Notes: generated by a model not told the origin, from the letters alone. A DNA stretch of 64,000 nt from CAKVON01 sp902475665 (GCA_036321795.1 JAWQCY010000006.1:62001-126000); one strand, 5' to 3'; counted from the first letter of the stretch, positions 1 to 8,770 are shown. Made by a program: numbers and translations.

Positions 1-343
1 CAGGGGTTGCCAGCGCTCCGGGCGGCAGCCTCTCGCGCACGATGCGGTACCGCTTGGTGGCGTGCCCGCGCGCCGGGGCGTGCACGCCGCATTCCTCGAT
101 GAGGCCCCGGTCGAGCAGGTCGCGGATGGCGCGGTGGACGCTGCGCTCCTGCACGTTGAGGAATCGTGCCAGGCCACCCTTGCTCTCGAAGTAGCCGCAC
201 CCGGCGTCGCAGAAGCCGAAGATGCGCGCGTAGACGAGCAGGGGAAGGCCGGAGAGGCCCAGGTCCGCCATCATGAAGTGCCGTACCGCCGTGAACTCGC
301 GCGGGGAGGGGCCGTCGCGTCCCCTCGGGCCTGCGGCTGCCAT
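1..343 (-). CDS. Helix-turn-helix replication-initiator-like protein, 3' end cut by window edge
   Basis: The frame is open from an ATG at 343 to the left edge, giving 114 residues with no stop, so the C-terminus lies outside the window. A purine-rich AAGGGA ribosome site sits just upstream. Residues around 50-85 (SKGGLARFLNVQERSVHRAI, followed by a leucine-rich turn and GLIEECG) read as a winged helix-turn-helix like those at the N-terminus of replication-initiation and regulatory proteins of Gram-positive mobile elements. It starts 5 bases after the stop of the excisionase-like gene at 349-597 and is probably cotranscribed with it. The family name is an inference; the DNA-binding fold is the part I trust. 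Confidence 0.6.
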   Translation of the reverse strand, partial: MAAAGPRGRDGPSPREFTAVRHFMMADLGLSGLPLLVYARIFGFCDAGCGYFESKGGLARFLNVQERSVHRAIRDLLDRGLIEECGVHAPARGHATKRYRIVRERLPPGALATP

Positions 344-348
344 CGGCG

Positions 349-597
349 CTAATCCCTTCTGGGCGATTCGACGATGCTGTTCCGCTCGACCCATGCGACG
401 AGCTCGTCGTGCAGAACGATGCCGTCGCGCGTCTTGCCGCCGATGTAGCGGATCGGGAACGGGTCGTCGGGGTCCTTGGCGAGCCGGTACATTGCGTCGC
501 GGCTGATGCGCAGCATCGCGCACGCCTCGTCGGCGCCGAATATCGCGTTGGTCGATGTGATGAGCCTCACCTGGCTCCTGCTAATGCTCTTGGTCAT
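349..597 (-). CDS. Small excisionase/AlpA-like DNA-binding protein
   Basis: This is an 82-residue basic protein. Residues about 20-45 (FGADEACAMLRISRDAMYRL) form the helix-turn-helix of MerR/excisionase-type proteins, and IRYIGGKTRDGIVLHDEL matches the following wing in which a strand-forming segment contacts DNA. Such proteins act as recombination directionality factors or as small regulators of integrative elements. A GAGG motif lies 6 bases before the ATG. It is followed at 5 bases by the HTH gene at 1-343. No integrase is visible in the window, so a role in excision cannot be shown. Confidence 0.65.
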   Translation of the reverse strand: MTKSISRSQVRLITSTNAIFGADEACAMLRISRDAMYRLAKDPDDPFPIRYIGGKTRDGIVLHDELVAWVERNSIVESPRRD

Positions 598-675
598 GGT
601 CGTCCTCGAGCTCCTTTCGTCTCGAGGCTCCCTCGCGTGCCCGGCCGCGGGCGGCTCCCGGGGCGGTCGCCGCCG

Positions 676-894
676 TCATTTCCTGCCGCTCCTCGACTCG
701 ATGTAGGCGTCCACTGACGCCCTCGACACCAGGAGCTTCCTTCCGAGCCTGTACGAGTCGATCTCTCCCGACCAGATGAGGTCGTACGCCTTGTTTCGGC
801 TCGCCCTCATGTACTCCTGCATCTCGATCACCGTCATCCATTCGTCCCGATCTCGGCTTCCCTCGGGCGCGGCGCATTCGGCTGTGCGTGCCAT
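676..894 (-). CDS. Second small excisionase-like DNA-binding protein
   Basis: I start it at the ATG at 894 because GGAGGA sits directly upstream; a longer start at 939 lacks such a site. The product is 72 residues. The motif MTVIEMQEYMRASRNKAYDL, then GEIDSYRLGRKLLVSRASVDAYI, is the standard excisionase-family helix-turn-helix (helix, turn, recognition helix, wing and C-terminal helix). It lies 78 bases upstream of the related gene at 349-597 on the same strand, so two paralogous small DNA binders precede the initiator-like gene. This layout is typical of the control region of an integrative or conjugative element. Confidence 0.65.
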   Translation of the reverse strand: MARTAECAAPEGSRDRDEWMTVIEMQEYMRASRNKAYDLIWSGEIDSYRLGRKLLVSRASVDAYIESRSGRK

Positions 895-1429
895 GGTTCC
901 TCCAATCTTCCCGTGCGGCACCGCGCGAGGACACCGCACGACACCGTGTGCCTTTTCGTCTGCACGACGATTGAACCGCCTGATGGCGATTGGTGAGCAC
1001 GGCAGGAGCGGAGACGGGTCGAAGTGGGTCGAGCTGGTCGTGCCTTCACGAAACGGCCATGAGCCGCGTGCCTTAGCTCGCAGCTAAGTCCCTGAAAAGT
1101 AAAAGGCACCCATGCGGGCGCCTGCCTAGTAGCTGGAGTTGTTCGGTTGTGGTCGGAATGCTCGTCTTCCGCGGTGCTGTCGTCCGGGGTCCGGCATCTG
1201 TCGTTCGCCTCTTCTGTCGTGTTTGATGTTGCGTGTTCTGCGAGCGACCTTGTGCAGGTTCTTCAACCCGTTGCCCCAGGTGCACCCGGATAAATGGTAC
1301 CCATCCGTTGGGACACGACCTGCTGTGGTTGTCATTTCGGACGAATGGGAGCAGACGAACGGCGCGAGGATGCGAGCCGAATTCGAGTTAGTCAATATTG
1401 GCTTTTGAATCGGACCGATTGGGATTGCC
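895..1429. other. Intergenic stretch without a supported gene
   Basis: No frame here has both a ribosome site and recognisable protein sequence. The upstream part probably holds the promoter for the leftward small genes. An imperfect GC-rich dyad (GGCACCC ... GGGCGCC) at about 1106-1123 could end transcription but has no convincing T run. Confidence 0.4.
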
Positions 1430-2596
1430 TCATTGCCGGCAGCTCTTCGAGTCCAATCGTGAAATAGCTGCATCCAGTGCGGCTTTGTAGCCCTCTGATG
1501 CTGCTTCGTAATCTTGGATATAGGATTCTAGGTCGGAGGCGACGGCATTCGGGAAGCTCTCGACCCACCGTTTCCCCTTAGGCTTCGCCAGCCTCACCGC
1601 GCCGTCCATCCCGAATAGCCACCTGTAAAAGGTCGGAGACGGCATCGCGCTGACGCAGGCGTAGCCGATGACGTTTCTTTCGTCGCTCTCGTCGATGTGA
1701 CAGAATTTGAGGTCGTGGCCGAACCTTTCGTAAACGTACTTGGCATGAGTGCCGGATACTTCCAGGAACAGCTTTCTGGCGGTGCCCGAGCCGAACATGT
1801 CGACCCGCTGGCGCGTGTCCGCGACCACGCGCGTCCTCAGCGCCTCTACCTTATCCCGATCCGACACCGGTTTTCCGGTGACAACCGGGTCCGCGATATC
1901 GTCTAGTCGGTAGAAGTAGGGACTGGGGGAACCGCCTTCGTCGATATGCATGCTCTCGAGATAGTAGCGGCCGAAGCTGAACACGATCGCCACCGGGTCC
2001 TCCTCGTACGGCCCAATCTTTACGGTCGATCCGTTCATCAGGTGAACCTGCTTCTTGAAGGCGAGCCTTTCGTTCATGCGGATCGCTCGGGATGCGGCAT
2101 GGAGGACGTTGAAAATCGCGTCGGTGTCCCTGCCGGCCTTGCGGTCGACGAACACGGTCTCCACGCTTTCGTCGACGTCATAGTCGGAGGAGAATGCGAG
2201 CACCTTCGAGGAGATCTTGTCCTTCCGCCCCTCGCCGATGAAGGAGCTCGTCCCCAGCACGTCCGAGATGAGGATCGCCTCCTCGGATGACAGGGGTTTG
2301 TTTACGGCCCTGAACCCGACGTTCTCGCCGTGGCCAGGTATCGCCATGCGGATTCCCATGGGCATGCTTTCGCTTATCTGGTGCAGGTCCTTGAGAATGG
2401 CGTTCTCCGACGTCGGCCTCTCGGAGCAGATGCCTATGACGCGCGCGATTTCCGATGCGGATATGCCCGTCCTCTCATCGGTGAAGCGGACGAGGAGGTC
2501 GAGGACGGACAGGATCCTGCTTCTCGATGTGCCGCTCGCCGCGAATCCGGCTTCCTTTAACTCGGAGATCTCCTCCTCGGTGAATGTCCTAGACAT
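1430..2596 (-). CDS. WYL-domain transcriptional regulator
   Basis: This 388-residue protein has the layout of WYL regulators. The N-terminal winged helix-turn-helix (residues about 20-80) includes RILSVLDLLVRFTDERTGIS and SENAILKDLHQI. A WYL domain follows at about 185-265, with IRMNERLAFKKQ, DPVAIVFSFGRYYLESMH and FYRLDDIADPVVTGKP. A C-terminal WCX extension runs to the end. Known WYL proteins sense nucleic acids or nucleotides and often repress anti-phage loci such as BREX and CBASS. Here the gene is near the HEPN protein at 3929-5749 and a membrane protein, a plausible defence setting. An AAGGAGGT-like site (GGAGGACCTGCA before ATG) supports the start. Confidence 0.85.
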   Translation of the reverse strand: MSRTFTEEEISELKEAGFAASGTSRSRILSVLDLLVRFTDERTGISASEIARVIGICSERPTSENAILKDLHQISESMPMGIRMAIPGHGENVGFRAVNKPLSSEEAILISDVLGTSSFIGEGRKDKISSKVLAFSSDYDVDESVETVFVDRKAGRDTDAIFNVLHAASRAIRMNERLAFKKQVHLMNGSTVKIGPYEEDPVAIVFSFGRYYLESMHIDEGGSPSPYFYRLDDIADPVVTGKPVSDRDKVEALRTRVVADTRQRVDMFGSGTARKLFLEVSGTHAKYVYERFGHDLKFCHIDESDERNVIGYACVSAMPSPTFYRWLFGMDGAVRLAKPKGKRWVESFPNAVASDLESYIQDYEAASEGYKAALDAAISRLDSKSCRQ

Positions 2597-2673
2597 TGCA
2601 GGTCCTCCATAAACAGCTTTATTGCCTATGAAATTGTAGGCAATCCAAACCAGTCAGAGGAGACGAAATTCCG

Positions 2674-2952
2674 ATGGCGGTTGAAAATAAGGGTCGAAGC
2701 AATGGAAGAGAGAGTAGGGAGCCAACTATGAACGACGCCGGACGGGCGGTGAACGCCCCGACGATTTCGTCAGCCGATGCCGTAGCGGAGGCGGCGTGCG
2801 ATAACGGAAGGAGGATCCTCGGCTTTTCGCCGGAGCAGCTGATCGCCGCTTGCGGTCTGGCCTTGATGGGCATCGCTGTTTTAGTCGGGTCGAACTACAG
2901 CCTCTCTATCGCCAAAGGTGATTTCAGGCTTGATCTGCGCCCTGCGTGCTAG
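2674..2952 (+). CDS. Small single-span membrane protein, unknown
   Basis: This is a 92-residue ORF preceded by AGAGGAGAC, 13 bases from its ATG; a second ATG at 2728 is possible. The first 50 residues are polar. One hydrophobic segment (about 54-75, LIAACGLALMGIAVLVGSNY) would span the membrane once and is followed by a short basic tail. I do not recognise a family. It runs divergently from the WYL regulator with 77 bases between, so the regulator could control it. It precedes another tail-anchored membrane gene at 3059-3650. Confidence 0.45.
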   Translation: MAVENKGRSNGRESREPTMNDAGRAVNAPTISSADAVAEAACDNGRRILGFSPEQLIAACGLALMGIAVLVGSNYSLSIAKGDFRLDLRPAC

Positions 2953-3058
2953 GCGATGCGCCCACGCGGAAGCAACAACCGCTGTTGTGGGACGCGGCGT
3001 CGTCGACGCGTGACGCGCCCCAAGGAATTAACTCTCGATTCGAATGATAGGAGACGAT

Positions 3059-3650
3059 ATGGAATGCAATGATTTCCCCGAAGTTGGCACCAGGTTGACG
3101 TACGGGGAGGCGATCCCCGTTTACGATCGCTTCGAGCGGTCGATGCTCGAGAAGGCGTACGGGGCCGGGCTCCTGCCCGCGGCGGGGCTGTACGACCTGC
3201 TCTGGCAGCTTGAGTCGCTCGCGCAGAAGTTCGGAATCGAGGGCAAGGGGGGCCTTCTCAAGGCTCAAGAAGGAGATTCGGTCGTTTTCGAGCGAGAGGA
3301 CCGCTCTGGCGAACGGGGTGAACGGCGAGAGGTTCTACCTTTTGCAGAACCAATCGGCGCTCAAGCAGCATGATGAGACTCATCTTTTCAAGGTCGGAAT
3401 CGACGGAAACAAGCTTGCTGATGACCTCGACGAAGCTCTCGAGCTGCTTTCGAAAGAGGCCTCAAAGAGCGACGAGTACGGCGATACGTATTCGCGCGAC
3501 TGGATGGAGCGAGCTTCCGACAAGCAAGAAAAAGACCCTTTCTTGAAATGGGCCGGAATCGGGTTTTGCGCGATGATGGTCTGCCTCGGAATCTCGATGC
3601 TCGTCCATTCGGTCTTCCAGATCGGCTTCTGCTCCAAGTGGTTTCTCTGA
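3059..3650 (+). pseudogene. Frameshifted gene for a tail-anchored membrane protein
   Basis: Translation starts at the ATG at 3059 behind AGGAG. Frame 1 reads through about residue 65 (TRLTYGEAIPVYDRF ... LAQKFGIEGKG) and then enters unlikely sequence. The continuation lies in the next frame from about 3252 (AFSRLKKEIRSFSSER ... NGERFYLLQNQS ... DDLDEALELL) and ends with a hydrophobic segment (WAGIGFCAMMVCLGISMLV) and a short tail. The switch falls in a run of six G at 3247-3252; five G would restore one frame of about 196 residues. I read this as one gene with a one-base expansion. Sequencing error or programmed slippage are alternatives. Function unknown. Confidence 0.55.
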
Positions 3651-3851
3651 TGCGGAAGCTGGCAACTAGGACGACCGTCGTTCAGGTCATCAACTCATAG
3701 ACGCGTCAACGTGGGGCTTCTCGTTTCGTCGATAGATGACGGAGATGTTTGACCTGCGAATTTGCCACCAGCGTGCAAGCCACGGCGCTGCCTCACCTGC
3801 GGTTACGGACTGGTGGCTTGCGCCCGGGAAGGCATGAACCCTACGGACATT

Positions 3852-3908
3852 CCTCGCGCTCCCGCCCTTAAAACCGGCCACGATGGTCTTTAGGGCGGGA
3901 GCGCGAGG
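3852..3908. repeat. Perfect 17-bp inverted repeat
   Basis: CCTCGCGCTCCCGCCCT at 3852-3868 is repeated in reverse complement at 3892-3908 around a 23-base loop. It lies 21 bases beyond the stop of the leftward HEPN gene. It may serve as a terminator or mRNA-protecting hairpin, although no T run follows on the minus strand. Confidence 0.6.
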
Positions 3909-3928
3909 TCCACGCCCTGGGTTCGAAG

Positions 3929-5749
3929 TCACTCTGCGCTCGTGTCCCCAAGGTAATTTCCGTCTCTGTAGATGACCTTTTGAGGCCCCATGAGCTTCAG
4001 CCCCTCACCGCAGATAATCAGCATCCCTTGTTCAACCAATGAGGGAAGACGGTCAGTTGGGTACGAGATATCGTAACGCTTATGCGATCCGATTCTCTTG
4101 AAGTACACACCCGAGAACGATTGGGCTTTTCCATATCGGTCGGGATCGGATTCTTCGTCGTCGGGGCAAGCAAACAAGGCGGCCTCGGGGGAATCGTCGC
4201 CATCGAGATAAAAAACGGGAAACTCAAGAGGATTGCCTTTAGGAACGGCCGCCGATGCCACGTAGTTGCAGAGCTTCCACTCCTCGCTTTTCTGCACGCA
4301 ATCGCTTTCGATGCCGAGGAGGCTTCGCATTTCAGTATCGATGCTGTAAGAACCTAGGACTAAGTAGAAAGCCAAGAGGACTGACGACCGGGCGCTTTCC
4401 ATCTCGGTCCAATCGTAGAGATTGTCTTTGTGAGCAATGCCGTTCCTCATCGTTCGAGCGCTTTGGAGTGCGCGAATTATCGACTCGTACGTATCCTCGC
4501 TTATCGCCGTATCGAGAAGGTCTTCATTGCGGCTGTACAGCTGCTGCTTCTCGCAAACATAGTCGCCGAAGAACCTTGTGAGCCTACCGAGGTCTAAGAC
4601 ATATTCGAAACCATCCGTGAAAAGCTCATCGTTGATTTCGATTTCTCCGTCCTTGACTTCTATGTGTCGCGATTTGTCGGGAACGCCATCTCTTTTCGCA
4701 GGCAGGTAGTAAGGGTTTTCTCCGAGCTTTTTGCCGTAGTAAATACGCCTACTCTTCGATTTCGAAGTCTTATGTATGGCGTAAAGAAATCTGTACAGGA
4801 ATTGTTCGAGCGATTTGAAGTACTCCAACGCGATGGGGGCGAAATCTATGCATCCTGCATGCGTTAAAGAATCCCTTAGCCATTCTGCGGTCTGGAAGCT
4901 TACTGCGAAATCCGTGTCACCGGTCAACGCCGAGTATCTGCCGTCTACGACAAAGCTCTTGTCTATGGCCATTCTCTGTTCGGACCCCAATTCCACGTCT
5001 GGTTTGTAGCCGATCAGACGGTCTCGGATGTCTCTCCTGAAATGGCCCATGCGCAAATGGTTAAGCGATTTGGTTATGCTCAAGCCATAGTAGGAACGCG
5101 CTTTCTGCCTAAGCTCAACCACAGCCTCCTCGAATTTGTCGAACTCCTCTTGTGGAAAGAACAGGCGGAAGAACTCTTTAACCGAGATGTAGGGCGTAGC
5201 GTCCTTCACCGACTCGTAATTGAGAACCTCCCTCTTCGCTCCGTCCATAACCAAAGAGACGTAGGTGATTTTCGATACCCCAAAGTTTTCCCTCAGCGAA
5301 TCCTCAAGCTCTTTCGGGAGACTCTGGTCTAATCCAGGTTCCTTGAATACAAAAACGCTCGGGGAGCCATCGACATCCACCTTGATTATGCGGACCACCC
5401 TCTTGCTCGCTTTGAGGACGGTCGGCCCGGCTAGGCCGTCTTTTGGGAGATATTGGTAAGCATCGCTTCTGCGAACGCGGGCACGTAGTGTTATGTATCC
5501 ATATTCTGTAAGAAGCATGGAAATCGACTCGCAAATCAGTCGATACATGCACTCATTGGCTCTGTCCATGATGAAGGTATAGTTAAGCCGTTCGGACCCT
5601 GAGACATTGCATAGATTTTCAGGTATTAAAGAGGTTCCTCCCCTCGACTCGGAATAGCCGCTTTCATCCCTCCAGCCATCTCGAATTTTCTTCAACTCGC
5701 TTAAGCCTTCTCCAAGAAGGAATTCTTTGTAGATCGGTTCGCTATTCAT
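3929..5749 (-). CDS. 606-residue protein with C-terminal HEPN RNase motif
   Basis: The start at 5749 follows GAGGTATTGG; an ATG at 5788 has no ribosome site. No known family is obvious over the first 400 residues, which are mixed alpha/beta with charged patches. At residues about 430-447, ARTMRNGIAHKDNLY contains R-N-G-I-A-H, the RxxxxH signature of HEPN ribonucleases, followed by a hydrophobic helix (SSVLLAFYLVLGSYSI) as in HEPN four-helix bundles. A further 150 residues lie behind it. HEPN proteins often act as abortive-infection toxins. The gene is in an accessory region with a WYL regulator 1.3 kb away, so a defence role is plausible but unproven. Confidence 0.6.
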   Translation of the reverse strand: MNSEPIYKEFLLGEGLSELKKIRDGWRDESGYSESRGGTSLIPENLCNVSGSERLNYTFIMDRANECMYRLICESISMLLTEYGYITLRARVRRSDAYQYLPKDGLAGPTVLKASKRVVRIIKVDVDGSPSVFVFKEPGLDQSLPKELEDSLRENFGVSKITYVSLVMDGAKREVLNYESVKDATPYISVKEFFRLFFPQEEFDKFEEAVVELRQKARSYYGLSITKSLNHLRMGHFRRDIRDRLIGYKPDVELGSEQRMAIDKSFVVDGRYSALTGDTDFAVSFQTAEWLRDSLTHAGCIDFAPIALEYFKSLEQFLYRFLYAIHKTSKSKSRRIYYGKKLGENPYYLPAKRDGVPDKSRHIEVKDGEIEINDELFTDGFEYVLDLGRLTRFFGDYVCEKQQLYSRNEDLLDTAISEDTYESIIRALQSARTMRNGIAHKDNLYDWTEMESARSSVLLAFYLVLGSYSIDTEMRSLLGIESDCVQKSEEWKLCNYVASAAVPKGNPLEFPVFYLDGDDSPEAALFACPDDEESDPDRYGKAQSFSGVYFKRIGSHKRYDISYPTDRLPSLVEQGMLIICGEGLKLMGPQKVIYRDGNYLGDTSAE

Positions 5750-6030
5750 CCAATACCTCGTTTTCTCTGCGTGTTTACAGCCTTGCACGAGCGAATCGCT
5801 CCCATAGGCGTATCGCGGACCGCATATGAAAAAGGAGGCTACGGAGGCGGGCCAAAAGTGCTGGCTCGGGCCATGCCGCCGTCACCTATATTTTCAGGCT
5901 CCATTGCCTGCGTTGGATGGCATTATCTCACCGCGTTGCCTCGGGAGCCATCCCGTGCGGCGGACAAAGGCAAACCCAGGGGCAGTTAGTGGAGAAGCCG
6001 CTATTAGGCCCCTAATCGCGAAAGCGGTTC

Positions 6031-6140
6031 AACTCATGAGTAAGCCACCTGAGACTACTCACTTTTCCCACGAATGGCGAAGGGTCGCGACCTGGGGTTT
6101 TGCAAATGGCGCGCAAACCACCCGCGCTGATTCACTTACT
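6031..6140. repeat. Dispersed repeat B, copy 1 (truncated by the tet(W) insert)
   Basis: AACTCATGAGTAAGCCACCT begins a segment that matches copy 2 at 13220-13329, including GACCTG-GGTTTTG, AACCACCCGCG and TTCACTTACT. Copy 3 at 20719-20840 is more diverged. In the other copies the D palindrome follows; here the match ends abruptly at 6140 and relaxase/tet(W) DNA begins. The preceding stretch 5750-6030 holds no supported gene. Confidence 0.6.
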
Positions 6141-6364
6141 ATGGCCGGGAGGTCAGCAAAAACAGTTCTTTGTCAGAAAGGATTTACGAGGTCTGCGCCG
6201 AGAGAGACAGTCTAAAGGGAAAGGTCAGGGACTATGAGCGGGTCAAAAGGGCCTTTGGCCCAGAACAAGTGGACAGAATATTAGAGGCAGCTTACCAGCA
6301 GGAACATGCCGAAAAGGAACGGAAACGGGCCGCAAAGTCAAAAATTCGGATAGACGCACGATAA
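6141..6364 (+). pseudogene. C-terminal stump of a mobilisation relaxase-like protein
   Basis: The frame is open from the repeat junction to a TAA at 6362-6364 and reads SLSERIYEVCAERDSLKGKV, then KRAFGPEQVDRILEAAYQQE and a very basic end (RKRAAKSKIRIDAR). This charged, coiled tail resembles the C-termini of MobA/plasmid recombination proteins of Firmicutes elements. There is no upstream coding sequence for the catalytic part, so it is a 5'-deleted remnant carried with tet(W). A TTG at 6170 could start a 64-residue peptide, but this is probably not functional. Confidence 0.45.
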
Positions 6365-6369
6365 TCACC

Positions 6370-6407
6370 AAAACCGGAGGGTATTCCAGTGAATACCCTC
6401 CGGTTTT
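6370..6407 (+). terminator. Strong intrinsic terminator after the relaxase stump
   Basis: A perfect 17-bp stem (AAAACCGGAGGGTATTC and its complement) encloses a CAGT loop, followed by TTTTATTTG. It isolates tet(W) from upstream transcription. Confidence 0.85.
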
Positions 6408-6433
6408 ATTTGTGGAATCGGTAAAATGATTTC

Positions 6434-6462
6434 TTGTTTTTTAGAGCGTACTATGATATACT
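6434..6462 (+). promoter_or_regulatory. tet(W) promoter
   Basis: A TTGTTT -35 box at 6434-6439 and a TATACT -10 box at 6457-6462 are separated by exactly 17 bases. They lie about 275 bases before the tet(W) start, leaving a long untranslated leader. Confidence 0.7.
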
Positions 6463-6527
6463 GCTATTATCTTGATTTGAGGAGTCTATCAAATATGCGG
6501 CAAGGTATTCTTAAATAAAATTTGATA

Positions 6528-6705
6528 ATGGGCGCAAAAATGATTGCCCCTTGCAGGGGCTTGGTTTTTGTACCCAATTTTAAGAATACTTTTGCCTTTT
6601 TAGTAAATATCGTGACGGACCGCGGCTTATGTAAGTCGTGTATGTTTCTGTGTGTCCGAAGTCATGATCCCCAGCGGTAAAAGTATTAGCCGCTGGGGAT
6701 TTTTG
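6528..6705 (+). promoter_or_regulatory. tet(W) leader with transcription attenuator
   Basis: A hairpin of 11 bp (ATCCCCAGCGG at 6667-6677 with 6690-6700) followed by TTTT is a classic intrinsic terminator placed before the coding region. Upstream, GGTATTCTTAAATAAAA and AATTTTAAGAATAC can pair as an alternative structure. A 50-codon frame runs from the ATG at 6528 to a TAA at 6678-6680 inside the terminator stem. Such a leader frame fits the ribosome-stalling attenuation known for tet(M)-type genes, although its own ribosome site is weak. Confidence 0.65.
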
Positions 6706-6736
6706 CGCCCATTCGGGCCTTGTATGGAGGATAGAC

Positions 6737-8656
6737 ATGAACATTATCAATATCGGGATTCTTGCCCATGTAGACGCTGGAAAGACGACCTTGACGGAGA
6801 GTCTGCTATATGCCAGTGGAGCCATTTCAGAACCAGGGAGCGTCGAAAAAGGGACAACGAGGACGGACACCATGCTGTTGGAGCGGCAGCGTGGGATTAC
6901 CATTCAAGCGGCAGTCACTTCCTTCCAGTGGCACAGATGTAAAGTTAACATTGTGGATACGCCCGGCCACATGGATTTTTTGGCGGAGGTGTACCGCTCT
7001 TTGGCTGTTTTAGATGGGGCCATCTTGGTGATCTCCGCGAAAGATGGCGTGCAGGCCCAGACCCGTATTCTGTTCCATGCCCTGCGGAAAATGAACATTC
7101 CCACCGTTATCTTTATCAACAAGATCGACCAGGCTGGCGTTGATTTGCAGAGCGTGGTTCAGTCTGTTCGGGATAAGCTCTCCGCCGATATTATCATCAA
7201 GCAGACGGTGTCGCTGTCCCCGGAAATAGTCCTGGAGGAAAATACCGACATAGAAGCATGGGATGCGGTCATCGAAAATAACGATGCATTATTGGAAAAG
7301 TATATCGCAGGAGAACCAATCAGCCAGGAAAAACTTGCGCGGGAGGAACAGCGGCGGGTTCAAGAAGCCTCCCTGTTTCCGGTCTATCATGGCAGCGCCA
7401 AAAAGGGCCTTGGCATTCAACCGTTGATGGATGCGGTGACAGGACTGTTCCAACCGATTGGGGAACAGGGGAGCGCCACCCTATGCGGCAGCGTTTTCAA
7501 GGTTGAGTACACCGATTGCGGCCAGCGGCGTGTCTATCTGCGGCTATACAGCGGAACGCTGCGCCTGCGGGATACGGTGGCCCTGGCCGGGAGAGAAAAG
7601 CTGAAAATCACAGAGATGCGTATTCCATCCAAAGGGGAAATTGTTCGGACAGACACCGCTTATCCGGGCGAAATTGTTATCCTTCCCAGCGACAGCGTGA
7701 GGTTAAACGATGTATTAGGGGACCAAACCCGGCTCCCTCGTAAAAGGTGGCGCGAGGACCCCCTCCCCATGCTGCGGACGACGATTGCGCCGAAAACGGC
7801 AGCGCAAAGAGAACGGCTGCTGGACGCTCTTACGCAACTTGCGGATACTGACCCGCTTTTGCGCTGCGAAGTGGATTCCATCACCCATGAGATCATTCTT
7901 TCTTTTTTGGGCCGGGTGCAGTTGGAGGTCGTTTCCGCTTTGCTGTCGGAAAAATACAAGATTGAAACAGTGGTAAAGGAACCCACCCTCATTTATATGG
8001 AGCGGCCGCTCAAAGCAGCCAGCCACACCATCCATATCGAGGTGCCGCCCAACCCGTTTTGGGCATCTATCGGACTGTCTGTTACACCACTCCCGCTTGG
8101 CTCCGGCGTACAATACGAGAGCCGGGTTTCGCTGGGATACTTGAACCAGAGTTTTCAAAACGCTGTCAGGGATGGTATCCGTTACGGGCTGGAGCAGGGC
8201 TTGTTCGGCTGGAACGTAACGGACTGTAAGATTTGCTTTGAATACGGGCTTTATTACAGTCCAGTCAGCACGCCGGCGGACTTCCGCTCATTGGCCCCGA
8301 TTGTATTGGAACAGGCATTGAAGGAATCGGGGACGCAGCTGCTGGAACCTTATCTCTCCTTCACCCTCTATGCGCCCCAGGAATACCTTTCCAGGGCTTA
8401 TCATGATGCACCGAAATACTGTGCCACCATCGAAACGGCCCAGGTAAAAAAGGATGAAGTTGTCTTTACTGGCGAAATTCCCGCCCGCTATATACAGGCA
8501 TACCGTACTGATCTGGCCTTTTACACCAACGGGCGGAGCGTATGTCTTACAGAACTGAAAGGGTATCAGGCCGCTGTCGGCGAGCCGGTCATCCAGCCCC
8601 GCCGTCCAAACAGCCGCCTGGACAAGGTGCGCCATATGTTCAGTAAGATTACTTGA
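6737..8656 (+). CDS. tet(W): Tetracycline resistance ribosomal protection protein Tet(W)
   Basis: This 639-residue EF-G-like GTPase has the exact length of Tet(W), and from memory it is near-identical along the whole protein. It binds the ribosome with GTP and dislodges tetracycline from the A site. GTPase motifs are AHVDAGKT (residues 10-17), RGITI (around 57), DTPGH (74-78) and NKID (128-131). The C-terminal end RPNSRLDKVRHMF is typical of the family. A few residues differ from the reference as I remember it (N2, L47 and the final SKIT), so a mosaic allele is possible. GGAGG lies before the ATG. Codon use and base composition differ from the GC-rich neighbours, as expected for an acquired gene. 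Confidence 0.97.
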   Translation: MNIINIGILAHVDAGKTTLTESLLYASGAISEPGSVEKGTTRTDTMLLERQRGITIQAAVTSFQWHRCKVNIVDTPGHMDFLAEVYRSLAVLDGAILVISAKDGVQAQTRILFHALRKMNIPTVIFINKIDQAGVDLQSVVQSVRDKLSADIIIKQTVSLSPEIVLEENTDIEAWDAVIENNDALLEKYIAGEPISQEKLAREEQRRVQEASLFPVYHGSAKKGLGIQPLMDAVTGLFQPIGEQGSATLCGSVFKVEYTDCGQRRVYLRLYSGTLRLRDTVALAGREKLKITEMRIPSKGEIVRTDTAYPGEIVILPSDSVRLNDVLGDQTRLPRKRWREDPLPMLRTTIAPKTAAQRERLLDALTQLADTDPLLRCEVDSITHEIILSFLGRVQLEVVSALLSEKYKIETVVKEPTLIYMERPLKAASHTIHIEVPPNPFWASIGLSVTPLPLGSGVQYESRVSLGYLNQSFQNAVRDGIRYGLEQGLFGWNVTDCKICFEYGLYYSPVSTPADFRSLAPIVLEQALKESGTQLLEPYLSFTLYAPQEYLSRAYHDAPKYCATIETAQVKKDEVVFTGEIPARYIQAYRTDLAFYTNGRSVCLTELKGYQAAVGEPVIQPRRPNSRLDKVRHMFSKIT

Positions 8657-8677
8657 TACACCACAGCAAAGAAGGTT

Positions 8678-8709
8678 ACAGAATTATGTAGAGCTCCACA
8701 TAATTCTGT
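8678..8709 (+). terminator. Terminator downstream of tet(W)
   Basis: ACAGAATTATGT (8678-8689) pairs perfectly with 8698-8709 and is followed by TGCATTTTCC, 22 bases after the stop codon. Confidence 0.65.
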
Positions 8710-8770
8710 TGCATTTTCCAGCCTCTTGTGATACTATTTTGATACTAAGAAAATTGACAGCCGAAAATAG

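Noticed and set aside
3915..3935. tRNA T-arm-like GGTTCGAAGTC
   Set aside because: No acceptor, anticodon or D-arm pairing could be drawn around it.
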